A DNA stretch of 5,295 bases from Halococcaceae archaeon. Lineage in GTDB: Archaea; Halobacteriota; Halobacteria; Halobacteriales; Halalkalicoccaceae. Below, one piece after another: positions 1 through 5,295 of the stretch. The notes below the pieces were generated by a model, which was given only the letters and a program-made list of their open reading frames with translations, had not been told where the DNA came from and did not search any database. The translations under genes were made by a program, and so were the position numbers. Location: positions 1 to 5,295 of the forward strand of contig SKWB01000175.1 of the NCBI GenBank assembly GCA_007129135.1, given 5' to 3'. Position 1 is the first letter of the stretch, and every line of letters starts with the position of its first letter.

Positions 1-12
1 ACCGGACCGAAC

Positions 13-22
13 GCTCTTACTG
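13..22 (+). promoter_or_regulatory. Weak TATA-like element for the winged-helix gene
   Basis: The stretch TCTTAC (15-20), preceded by CGAAC (9-13) as a possible BRE, is centred about 27 bases before the ATG at 44. That is the expected spacing for a leaderless haloarchaeal transcript. The match to the TTTWWA type of box is poor and only 43 bases of upstream sequence are visible. A GGGAG at 36-40 could instead act as a ribosome binding site, but it is only 3 bases from the ATG. Confidence 0.3.
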
Positions 23-43
23 GTCGGAGAAGAAAGGGAGTTG

Positions 44-775
44 ATGGCCGGACTGCTGCCCTCCGATCCGGACACCTCCGGCTCCGAGGCCGCCGAGCCG
101 CGGGTGATCGGCATCGAGGGCGACGACGCCGAGGCGCTGATCGGGGCGCTCTCCTCGGAGACGGCCCGGTCGCTGCTCTCCGCGCTCCACGACGAGCCGG
201 CGACCCCCTCCGCGGTCGCCTCGCGCGTCGACACCTCCCTGCAGAACGCCCAGTACCACCTCGGGAAGCTCGAGGCGGCCGGCCTGATCCACGAGGCCGG
301 GACCGCCTACTCGGAGAAGGGCCGCGAGATGAGCGTCTACGCCCCCGCGGACGCCCCGCTCGTGGTCGTCGCGGGCGACGAGGAGACGACGACCGGACTT
401 CGCTCCGCGCTCACGCGCCTGCTGGGTGCGGTCGCCGCCCTCGGCGTCGCGAGCGCCGTCGTCGAGCGGCTACTCGGAACCGGGCTGCTCCCGGGTGACC
501 TCGGCGTCGCCGAGGACGACGTGGCAGAGGATCCGGGCGTGCCCGACGACGGGGACGAGACGGTCGACGAGGCGGTCGAGGAGCCCGAAGGGGACGCCAT
601 CGAGGACGACGCACCGACCGACGACGTGGCGACGCCCGAGGGGGCGCCGATGCCCGACGTCGGCGTGGTCGAACTCGGGGAGGTGAGCCTCTCGCTGCCA
701 CCCGGAGTGCTCTTCTTCCTCGGTGGGCTGGTCGTGATCGCCGCGCTCTTCGCGCTCCGGTACACGCGGTACTGA
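44..775 (+). CDS. Membrane-anchored winged-helix (ArsR-like) transcriptional regulator
   Basis: Predicted 243-residue protein with an N-terminal winged helix-turn-helix at about residues 28-100. It contains a SSETARSLLSAL helix, a SAVASRVDTSLQNAQYHLGKLEAAGL recognition region split here as SAVASRVDTS and LQNAQYHLGKLEAAGL, and a wing ending near SVYAP. This layout is typical of haloarchaeal ArsR-like regulators. Two hydrophobic segments follow, at about 124-148 and 219-238 (GVLFFLGGLVVIAALFAL). Between them, residues 156-206 hold 22 Asp/Glu and no Lys/Arg. I infer a cytoplasmic DNA-binding head, an acidic loop outside the membrane, and a short RYTRY tail inside. The ATG at 44 is preferred over the adjacent in-frame TTG at 41: it lies about 27 bases from a TATA-like element, and MAGLLPS resembles the N-terminus of related proteins as I remember them. 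The frame is open upstream to the window edge, so a longer form is not excluded. Target genes and signal are unknown. Confidence 0.82.
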   Translation: MAGLLPSDPDTSGSEAAEPRVIGIEGDDAEALIGALSSETARSLLSALHDEPATPSAVASRVDTSLQNAQYHLGKLEAAGLIHEAGTAYSEKGREMSVYAPADAPLVVVAGDEETTTGLRSALTRLLGAVAALGVASAVVERLLGTGLLPGDLGVAEDDVAEDPGVPDDGDETVDEAVEEPEGDAIEDDAPTDDVATPEGAPMPDVGVVELGEVSLSLPPGVLFFLGGLVVIAALFALRYTRY

Positions 776-824
776 GATCGCTCGACCCTCCCGTCGCCGT
801 GATCGACCGGGGACACCCCGTGGG

Positions 825-830
825 TTTTTA
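825..830 (+). promoter_or_regulatory. TATA box of the helicase gene (leaderless)
   Basis: TTTTTA in the 78-base gap between the regulator and the helicase is centred 26-27 bases upstream of the GTG at 854. This predicts a transcription start on or next to the first base of that codon. No Shine-Dalgarno precedes the GTG, which fits leaderless translation and supports this start. The flanking GGG and CCC (822-824, 832-834) form only a 3-bp stem. The T-run might also help end transcription of the upstream gene. Confidence 0.65.
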
Positions 831-853
831 GCCCGGAACGCCCCAGTCAGAAC

Positions 854-3025
854 GTGGCCCAGACGAATGGGTACCTGCGGTTCTTCCCGTACGACAGCCC
901 CTACGAGAACCAGCGCGAGGCGATGGACCGGATCTCGAACGCGCTCGCACGCGGCCAGAACGTGCTCTTCGAGGGCGCTTGTGGGACGGGGAAGACGCTC
1001 TCGGCGCTCGTCCCGGCGCTCGGCTACGCCAAGGAGGAGGGGAAGACGGTCGTCATCACGACGAGCGTCCACCAGCAGATGCGCCAGTTCGTCGCCGAAG
1101 CCCGGGCGATAACGAGGGAGGAGCCGATCCGGGCGGTCGTCTTCCGGGGGAAGTCCTCGATGTGTCACATCGACGTCGGCTACGAGGAGTGCCAGGTGCT
1201 CCGGGACAACACGAGGGAGTTCGTCGATGCCGAGCGCGATCTGGCGCAACTCGAGCGGCGAGAGCGGAGCCTACTGGCCGACGCACAGGGCGGCGACGGC
1301 GAGGCGGCGGAGGCACGGGCGGCGGTGATGAGCGAGCTCGAGACCGTCGAGGAGCGGCTCTCTGATCTCGAGGAGACGAACACCTGCGAGTACTACTACA
1401 GGAACCTCTCGACCGACACGGAGGGGTTCTACCGCTGGCTGTTCGAGGACGTCCGGACGCCCGACGAGATCTACGACTACGCCGACGAGCGGACGCTCTG
1501 TGGCTACGAGCTCCTGAAAGACGGGATGGAGGGTGTCGACCTCGTCGTCTGTAACTACCACCACCTGCTCGATCCGGGGATCCGAGAGCAGTTCTTCCGC
1601 TGGCTGGGTCGCGATCCGGAGGACGTGATCTGCGTCTTCGACGAGGCGCACAACGTCGAGGACGCCGCGCGTGAACACGCCACCCTCACCCTCACGGAGA
1701 CGACGCTCGACAGCGCGCTCGACGAACTCGCGGAGTGTGACGACCCCCGCGCGGAGCACGCCCGGTCGACGCTCGTCGCCTTCCGACGGGCGCTCGAGAC
1801 CGTCTACGAGCTGTCCTTCTCGTTCGGCGAGCGCGAGAGCGTGGGCGAGAGCTGGCGTGACGTCCCGATCGAGAACGAGGATGGACGAGACGACCTGACG
1901 ATCGAGTTCCTCTCGGAGTACACGGGGAGGGGGATCGACCGCGACCTCGACGCGGCGCTCGCGCTCGGTCGGGACCTGGATCAGCAGTACGAGGAGGCGT
2001 ACAAGTCGGGGGGGACGGCGACGCGCACCGAGTGTCAGACGCTCACCGCCGCGGCGTTCGTCGGGCGGTGGCTGGAGGAGGGAGCCGACCCCGATCGGTA
2101 TCCGGTCATCTCGGTCCGCCGGGACTCGGGAACGGACGAGGTCTACGGCCGGGCCGAACTCTACACCTGTATCCCCCGGGCCGTAGCGAGCGACCTCTTC
2201 TCGGAGGTCTACGCGAGCGTGCTGATGAGCGCCACTGTCAGGCCGTTCGACGTCTTCGCGGACGTCCTAGGCCTCGAGGAGTCGGTGACGATGGCGTACG
2301 GGATGACGTTCCCCGAGAATCGCAGACGGACCTTCGCGGTGGACGTTCCCCCGCTCTTCTCGAGCGACCGCGAGGACCGGGAGGTACAGGGGACGGTGCG
2401 CACCGTCATCGAGGACGCGATCAGGATGACGCCCGGCAACACCCTCCTCTTCTTCCCGAGCTACCGCGAGGCCGAACGGTATCACGGGATGGTGTCGACC
2501 GCGGTCGACGCGGACTGTCGGCTCGACGAGCCCGGAACGCGAGCCGAAGAGCTCAGACAGGCGTTCACCGCCTCGGAGAACGCGGCGCTCTTCACGTCGC
2601 TGTGGGGCACCCTCACCGAGGGGGTGAGCTTCGACGGCGACGACGCCCGTACCGTCTGTGTGGTGGGCGTACCCTATCCCCACCTCGACGAACGGATGCA
2701 GGCGGTGCAGGACGCGTATGCGGAGGCCTACGGCGGGAGCGAGGACGCCGGCTGGGAGTACGCCGTCGAGATCCCGACGGTGAGAAAGACCCGGCAGGCG
2801 CTCGGGCGGGTGATCCGCTCGCCGGAGGACTTCGGCGTTCGGATCCTCGTCGACCGCCGGTACACCTCGGAGTCCGCCCGGAAGATGGGAAAGTACAGCG
2901 TCCACGGCTCGTTCCCGCCCGAGGAACGCGAGGAGTTGATCGACGTCGGCCCCCAGAAGCTGAAGTTCGCGATGCTCAACTTCTTCGGCGACCTGGAGGC
3001 GTACGAGAACCCCCCGACGCCGTAG
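854..3025 (+). CDS. XPD/Rad3-like (DEAD_2) ATP-dependent DNA helicase with Fe-S-type cysteines
   Basis: Predicted 723-residue superfamily 2 helicase of the XPD/Rad3/DinG group, expected to unwind DNA 5' to 3' using ATP, probably in repair or recombination. Visible motifs in order: a Q-like lead FPYDSPYENQREAM (11-24), Walker A GACGTGKT (41-48), motif Ia region VVITTSVHQQMRQF (66-79), DEAH Walker B (263-266), LMSAT motif III (457-461), the TSLWGTLTEGVSF region (581-593), and motif VI QALGRVIR (648-655). Cysteines 104, 113, 178 and 216 lie between Walker A and DEAH, where XPD binds its 4Fe-4S cluster; CGYELL at 216 matches the CPY element of XPD. Residues 122-175 are charged and heptad-like, a probable coiled coil inserted in the Fe-S domain. 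Many haloarchaea carry more than one Rad3-like protein, so no symbol is given. The GTG start is supported by the TATA box 27 bases upstream. There is no sign of frameshift. Confidence 0.93.
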   Translation: MAQTNGYLRFFPYDSPYENQREAMDRISNALARGQNVLFEGACGTGKTLSALVPALGYAKEEGKTVVITTSVHQQMRQFVAEARAITREEPIRAVVFRGKSSMCHIDVGYEECQVLRDNTREFVDAERDLAQLERRERSLLADAQGGDGEAAEARAAVMSELETVEERLSDLEETNTCEYYYRNLSTDTEGFYRWLFEDVRTPDEIYDYADERTLCGYELLKDGMEGVDLVVCNYHHLLDPGIREQFFRWLGRDPEDVICVFDEAHNVEDAAREHATLTLTETTLDSALDELAECDDPRAEHARSTLVAFRRALETVYELSFSFGERESVGESWRDVPIENEDGRDDLTIEFLSEYTGRGIDRDLDAALALGRDLDQQYEEAYKSGGTATRTECQTLTAAAFVGRWLEEGADPDRYPVISVRRDSGTDEVYGRAELYTCIPRAVASDLFSEVYASVLMSATVRPFDVFADVLGLEESVTMAYGMTFPENRRRTFAVDVPPLFSSDREDREVQGTVRTVIEDAIRMTPGNTLLFFPSYREAERYHGMVSTAVDADCRLDEPGTRAEELRQAFTASENAALFTSLWGTLTEGVSFDGDDARTVCVVGVPYPHLDERMQAVQDAYAEAYGGSEDAGWEYAVEIPTVRKTRQALGRVIRSPEDFGVRILVDRRYTSESARKMGKYSVHGSFPPEEREELIDVGPQKLKFAMLNFFGDLEAYENPPTP

Positions 3026-3030
3026 CGAGC

Positions 3031-3531
3031 TCATCCCGAGAGCCGAAGCGTGCTGATCGTCTCCCCGTAGGTCGCGTCCCAGAACTCGAGTTCGCGAACG
3101 CTCCAGACGACCGCTTCGACGTCGAGAGCGCGGAGTCGGTCCGGATCGAGGTCGCCCCCGCGAGCGAGCGTGATATGTGGGACGTACGCCTCGCCCTCGG
3201 TCGGGTGTTCCTCGACGAGGTCGAGGAGTCGCTCGTGGAGCGTACGGAGTGTGTGGCTCTCGATCGCGAGGTAGACGACCGGCCCCTCGCCCCAGACCGG
3301 TTCCTCGAAGGCGTCGATCCGGGTCACCCGGGCCTCGAACGCGTCCGTTCCCGAGAGCGCGTCGCGCACCTCCCGTTCGAGACGGGCGTACTCGCCCGGC
3401 GAGCGCCCGCCGAACCGTTTGAGGACGAGCGTCCGTCGCTCGCGGACCCGCGCCGCCCCGTAGAGGTCGGGACGGAGCCGCTCACAGAGCGCCTCGACGC
3501 GGCCCGGGAGGCGGACGTTCAGGCTGTACAT
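3031..3531 (-). CDS. 2'-5' RNA ligase family (2H phosphoesterase-like) protein
   Basis: Predicted 166-residue protein resembling the LigT/2H phosphoesterase fold. Family members hydrolyse or form 2'-5' or cyclic phosphodiester bonds in RNA or nucleotides, using two H-x-[TS] motifs. The C-terminal motif is present as YVPHITLARGG (HIT at residues 119-121), and GPVVYLAIES (about 83-92) fits the preceding core strand. The N-terminal motif should fall at RRTLVLKRFG (32-41), but no histidine occurs anywhere before residue 93, so the usual first catalytic His is absent. Start choice: MYSLNV is the N-terminus I associate with haloarchaeal members and is preceded by a TATA-like element at leaderless spacing. 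An in-frame TTG at 3588 would add 19 residues but is less likely. The gene is convergent with the helicase, with 5 bases between stop codons. The substrate is unknown and activity is uncertain. Confidence 0.85.
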   Translation of the reverse strand: MYSLNVRLPGRVEALCERLRPDLYGAARVRERRTLVLKRFGGRSPGEYARLEREVRDALSGTDAFEARVTRIDAFEEPVWGEGPVVYLAIESHTLRTLHERLLDLVEEHPTEGEAYVPHITLARGGDLDPDRLRALDVEAVVWSVRELEFWDATYGETISTLRLSG

Positions 3532-3556
3532 GGGATCGGACGTAGGGCGGTCGGGG

Positions 3557-3564
3557 GCATAACC
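3557..3564 (-). promoter_or_regulatory. TATA-like element for the 2'-5' RNA ligase family gene
   Basis: Read on the minus strand this is GGTTATGC, centred about 29 bases before the ATG at 3531-3529. It predicts a start within a few bases of the ATG. No Shine-Dalgarno is visible upstream of that ATG, in keeping with a leaderless message. The box is a modest match to consensus. Confidence 0.4.
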
Positions 3565-3600
3565 GACGCGTGTCGACCGTGCCCGCAAGCGTTGCCACCC

Positions 3601-3615
3601 CGAAAGGGATTAATA
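3601..3615 (+). promoter_or_regulatory. Promoter-like BRE plus TATA element upstream of the argG leader
   Basis: CGAAA (3601-3605), a possible BRE, is followed by TTAATA (3610-3615). The box is centred 27 bases before an ATG at 3640, the spacing expected for a leaderless transcript beginning at that ATG. The core ATTAAT reads the same on both strands, so it could also fire leftward toward 3585, next to an in-frame TTG at 3588 of the RNA-ligase-like gene. The rightward direction has the better BRE placement. Confidence 0.45.
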
Positions 3616-3639
3616 GCCTCCGATCGGTACTGTGACGTA

Positions 3640-3741
3640 ATGACGCGGCGCTCGCCACTCGGTTCGCCTCGGTCGGTGAGCATCGCGTGGGTTCCGCCTC
3701 GGCCGGACCCGCGAGCGCGGCGACCGCGACGGGCCCTCTAG
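3640..3741 (+). CDS. Possible 33-residue Arg/Pro-rich leader peptide upstream of argG
   Basis: The ORF begins MTRRSPLGSP and ends RPDPRARRPRRAL, with 9 Arg in 33 residues and 6 Arg in the last 13 codons before a TAG stop. Its ATG is placed for leaderless translation from the TTAATA box at 3610-3615. It ends 145 bases upstream of argG, an arginine biosynthesis gene, so an arginine-sensing leader peptide is a natural thought. Against this, the same frame is open from about 2032 because of GC-rich composition, and out-of-frame GC-rich DNA tends to read as Arg and Pro. argG also has its own nearer promoter. I do not recognise the peptide as a known family. Treat it as a hypothesis. Confidence 0.25.
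   Translation: MTRRSPLGSPRSVSIAWVPPRPDPRARRPRRAL
3689..3710 (+). other. Predicted hairpin within the argG leader
   Basis: GGGTTCCG (3689-3696) can pair with CGGACCC (3704-3710), giving 7 base pairs with one bulged T and a 7-base loop. It lies inside the putative leader ORF, just before its arginine-dense end. GC-rich DNA forms such stems readily, so significance is uncertain. Confidence 0.3.
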
Positions 3742-3745
3742 GCCC
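3731..3745 (+). other. Perfect 5-bp hairpin spanning the leader ORF stop codon
   Basis: GGGCC (3731-3735) and GGCCC (3741-3745) pair perfectly around a CTCTA loop. The TAG stop of the 33-codon ORF (3739-3741) straddles the loop and the 3' arm. A pyrimidine-rich stretch follows, but not a T-run, so it is not a classical intrinsic terminator by itself. Confidence 0.3.
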
Positions 3746-3839
3746 ACCTCTCCTCACACCCCAGATCCACGGTACTCCTCGCGACCAGCGAATCGATCGT
3801 TTTCGGCGTCACGGCCACGTCTGCAATTATTTTTCGAAT
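3742..3839 (+). other. Non-coding leader stretch with T-tracts before argG
   Basis: I see no gene here. The notable features are short T-tracts, TTTT at 3800-3803 and ATTATTTTT at 3826-3834. Archaeal RNA polymerase can terminate at T-rich tracts with little or no hairpin, so transcripts from the promoter near 3610 may stop here before reaching argG. No tRNA, riboswitch or repeat array was recognised. Confidence 0.35.
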
Positions 3840-3859
3840 TTGAAATAGTAGAATTTAAG
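3840..3859 (+). promoter_or_regulatory. argG promoter with overlapping dyad and direct repeat
   Basis: The box TTTAAG (3854-3859) is centred about 27 bases before 3883, predicting a 5' leader of only a few bases ahead of the argG ATG at 3887. It is embedded in the most AT-rich stretch of the window (about 3822-3859). An imperfect dyad, TTGAAAT (3840-3846) and AATTTAA (3852-3858), overlaps the box, and GAATTT is repeated at 3836-3841 and 3851-3856. A repressor bound there would block TBP access, so this is a candidate operator. The regulator is not identifiable from this window. Confidence 0.6.
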
Positions 3860-3886
3860 CCCGGTCGGGGAGCCGTATCGAGTACG

Positions 3887-5107
3887 ATGAAACGCGTTGC
3901 GCTCGCCTTCTCGGGCGGGCTGGACACGACCGTCTGCGTATCGCTGCTAGAAGAGGAGTACGGCTACGACGAGGTCGTCGGCGTCACCGTCGACGTCGGC
4001 CAGCCGGCCGATGAGTTCGCCGAGGCGACCGAGACCGCCGACGCGCTGGGACTCGACCTGCACATCGTCGACGCGAAGGCGGAGTTCGCCGAGGCGTGTC
4101 TCGACGCCGTGCGCGCGAACGCGACCTATCAGGGCTATCCCCTCGGAACCGCGCTCGCCCGCCCGGTGATCGCCGAGTCGATCCTCGAGGTCGCGGAGGA
4201 ACAGGGCTGTGACGCGCTCGCACACGGCTGTACGGGCAAGGGCAACGACCAGCTCCGCTTCGAGGCCGTCTGGCGCGGTTCGGACCTCGACGTGATCGCG
4301 CCCGTACGCGAACTCGGCCTGACCCGGAAGTGGGAGATCGAGTACGCCGCGGAGCGGGATCTGCCGGTACAGGCCGGCAACGACGGCGTCTGGTCGATCG
4401 ACTCGAACCTCTGGTCCCGCGCGGTCGAGGGCGGGAAGCTCGAGGAGCCGAGCTACGTCCCCCCGGAGGAGATCTACGAGTGGACGAGCGAGCCCTCCGG
4501 CGAGAAAGCGGAGGTTCAGGTCACGTTCGAGGAGGGGATCCCGGTCGCCGTCGACGGCGAGGCGATGGGGCCCGTAGCGCTGATCGAGCACCTGAACGAG
4601 TACGCAGGAGCCTACGGCGTCGGCCGCACCGACGTGATGGAAGACCGGATGCTCGGGCTCAAAGTACGCGAGAACTACGAACACCCCGCGGCGACGGTCC
4701 TCCTGACTGCTCACCAGGCGCTCGAGGACCTCGTGCTCACGCAGGAGGAGCGTTCGTTCAAGAAGGTAGTCGAAAACGAGTGGTCGGAGAAGGCGTACCA
4801 GGGGCTCGTCTTCGCGCCGCTGGTCGACGCGCTCGAGGCGTTCATCGAGGAGACCCAGGACGTCGTGACCGGAACGGCCACCGTCAGGCTCCAGGGCGGG
4901 CACGCGCGTGCGGTCGCCCGCGACAGCGAGTACGCCGTCTACTCCGAGGAGATGGCCTCGTTCAACACCGAGGACGTCGCCGGGATCGCCCAGGAGGACG
5001 CCACCGGCGTCGCGAAGTACCACGGCCTGCAGGAGCGCCTCGCGAACGCCGTCAAGAGAGAGAAGGAGAACATCGAGGCCGTCGCCGACGGCGGGACGGA
5101 GGAGTGA
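3887..5107 (+). CDS. argG: Argininosuccinate synthase
   Basis: Complete 406-residue enzyme (EC 6.3.4.5) that joins citrulline and aspartate using ATP to give argininosuccinate, AMP and pyrophosphate in the cytoplasm, the penultimate step of arginine synthesis. Diagnostic blocks: the PP-loop AFSGGLDTT (7-15) that binds ATP, YPLGTALARP (84-93), AHGCTGKGNDQLRFE (112-126), IAPVRE (137-142) and SIDSNLWSRAVEGGKLE (170-186). All belong to the nucleotide, citrulline or aspartate binding core. Length is normal for the family, and many acidic residues fit a salt-in halophile. The ATG is the only sensible start, since the PP-loop must lie within the first 15 residues. The tail (NIEAVADGGTEE) is acidic and poorly constrained. 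argH follows 2 bases after the stop, so the two are co-transcribed. Expression is probably driven by the AT-rich promoter at 3840-3859. Confidence 0.98.
   Translation: MKRVALAFSGGLDTTVCVSLLEEEYGYDEVVGVTVDVGQPADEFAEATETADALGLDLHIVDAKAEFAEACLDAVRANATYQGYPLGTALARPVIAESILEVAEEQGCDALAHGCTGKGNDQLRFEAVWRGSDLDVIAPVRELGLTRKWEIEYAAERDLPVQAGNDGVWSIDSNLWSRAVEGGKLEEPSYVPPEEIYEWTSEPSGEKAEVQVTFEEGIPVAVDGEAMGPVALIEHLNEYAGAYGVGRTDVMEDRMLGLKVRENYEHPAATVLLTAHQALEDLVLTQEERSFKKVVENEWSEKAYQGLVFAPLVDALEAFIEETQDVVTGTATVRLQGGHARAVARDSEYAVYSEEMASFNTEDVAGIAQEDATGVAKYHGLQERLANAVKREKENIEAVADGGTEE
5098..5107 (+). promoter_or_regulatory. Shine-Dalgarno for argH inside the end of argG
   Basis: GGAGGAGTGA matches the anti-Shine-Dalgarno consensus well. 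Its GGAGG core (5098-5102) is 7 bases from the argH ATG at 5110. It overlaps the last codons and stop of argG. This internal site contrasts with the leaderless starts of the first genes and fits translation of a downstream operon gene. Confidence 0.75.
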
Positions 5108-5109
5108 GT

Positions 5110-5295
5110 ATGGAGGAGCCCACGGAGACGGCGGTTCGCCGCGACCGGTTCAGCGGCGGCCCCGCCCGTGGGTTCCTCTCGTCGATGGGTGAGGACGAGC
5201 GGATCTTCGAGGCCGACCTCGCGGTCGACCGTGCGCACGTCGCGATGCTCGCGGAGCAGGGGATCGTCGGGACGGGCGAGGCCGAGACGATCATC
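5110..5295 (+). CDS. argH: Argininosuccinate lyase, N-terminal fragment (cut by window edge)
   Basis: The first 62 codons are visible and open to the window end. The enzyme (EC 4.3.2.1, fumarase/aspartase superfamily) splits argininosuccinate into arginine and fumarate, completing the pathway begun by the adjacent argG. RRDRFSGGPARGFLSSM (residues 10-26) corresponds to the WGGRF-type N-terminal segment of the family. IFEADLAVDRAHVAMLAEQGI (32-52) matches the conserved helix in which the bacterial enzymes read roughly D.RLAEQDI. The ATG is supported by a strong Shine-Dalgarno 7 bases upstream and by the 2-base gap to the argG stop. Catalytic residues lie beyond the window, so integrity cannot be judged. 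In many haloarchaea further arginine genes using the LysW-type carrier route follow, but that is not visible here. Confidence 0.94.
   Translation, partial: MEEPTETAVRRDRFSGGPARGFLSSMGEDERIFEADLAVDRAHVAMLAEQGIVGTGEAETII

Noticed and set aside
822..834. GGG-T-rich-CCC as an intrinsic terminator for the regulator gene
   Set aside because: The stem is only 3 bp, and the TTTTTA is better explained as the helicase TATA box because of its exact 27-base spacing to the GTG. A minor terminator role is not excluded.
470..1249. Minus-strand open frame of 259 codons across the regulator/helicase junction
   Set aside because: It lies opposite two genes and their promoter, has low-complexity Arg/Val/Leu-rich composition and shows no family motif.
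2267..3034. Minus-strand open frame of 255 codons opposite the helicase C-terminal half
   Set aside because: It covers the helicase motif VI coding region in antisense and has no recognisable domain; a composition shadow.
2032..3741. Long plus-strand open frame of 569 codons overlapping the helicase 3' half and running antisense to the RNA-ligase-like gene
   Set aside because: It is an out-of-frame reading of GC-rich coding DNA: Arg/Pro/Gly-rich, no recognisable domain, and it conflicts with two well-supported genes. Only its last 33 codons, after a separate promoter-like element, are kept as a tentative leader ORF.
3532..3886. tRNA, riboswitch or CRISPR in the long intergenic interval
   Set aside because: No cloverleaf with T-loop-like GTTCRANNC in a suitable position, no repeat-spacer pattern and no recognised riboswitch core were seen by eye.
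3947..5023. Minus-strand open frame of 358 codons opposite argG
   Set aside because: A mirror of argG codon structure in GC-rich DNA. The argG motifs on the other strand are unambiguous and this reading has no recognisable domain.

Overview
The window looks like haloarchaeal chromosome. Base composition is very GC-rich with strong G/C bias at third codon positions. The predicted proteins are unusually acidic. Genes begin at, or within a few bases of, the point about 27 bases downstream of archaeal TATA-like boxes, the leaderless arrangement common in Halobacteria. The families present (a membrane-anchored winged-helix regulator, an XPD/Rad3-like helicase, a 2'-5' RNA ligase family protein starting MYSLNV, and ArgG/ArgH) all fit that group.

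Layout: (1) 44-775, plus strand: a winged-helix protein with an N-terminal DNA-binding domain, two hydrophobic segments and a strongly acidic linker between them. (2) 854-3025, plus strand: a 723-residue superfamily 2 helicase of the XPD/Rad3 (DEAD_2) type, with four cysteines placed like an Fe-S cluster and a coiled-coil-like insert between the second and third. It has its own TATA box and a leaderless GTG start. (3) 3031-3531, minus strand: a 2H-phosphoesterase/2'-5' RNA ligase family protein, convergent with the helicase (5 bases between stop codons), whose N-terminal half contains no histidine. (4) 3532-3886: a 355-base regulatory interval with divergent promoters. It holds a possible leaderless 33-codon Arg/Pro-rich ORF, hairpins, T-tracts and an AT-rich argG promoter. 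(5) 3887-5107, plus strand: argG, complete. (6) 5110-5295, plus strand: the first 62 codons of argH, cut by the window edge and preceded by a strong Shine-Dalgarno inside the end of argG.

argG and argH form an operon for the last two steps of arginine synthesis: citrulline plus aspartate to argininosuccinate, then to arginine plus fumarate. The regulator, helicase and RNA-ligase-like gene are probably independent units, since each has its own plausible promoter. The least ordinary part is the leader region of argGH, where an arginine-rich mini-ORF sits just downstream of a well-placed promoter. A peptide-mediated leader control is possible there, but it is unproven and could be a composition artefact. 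I saw no mobile element, CRISPR array, tRNA or rRNA.
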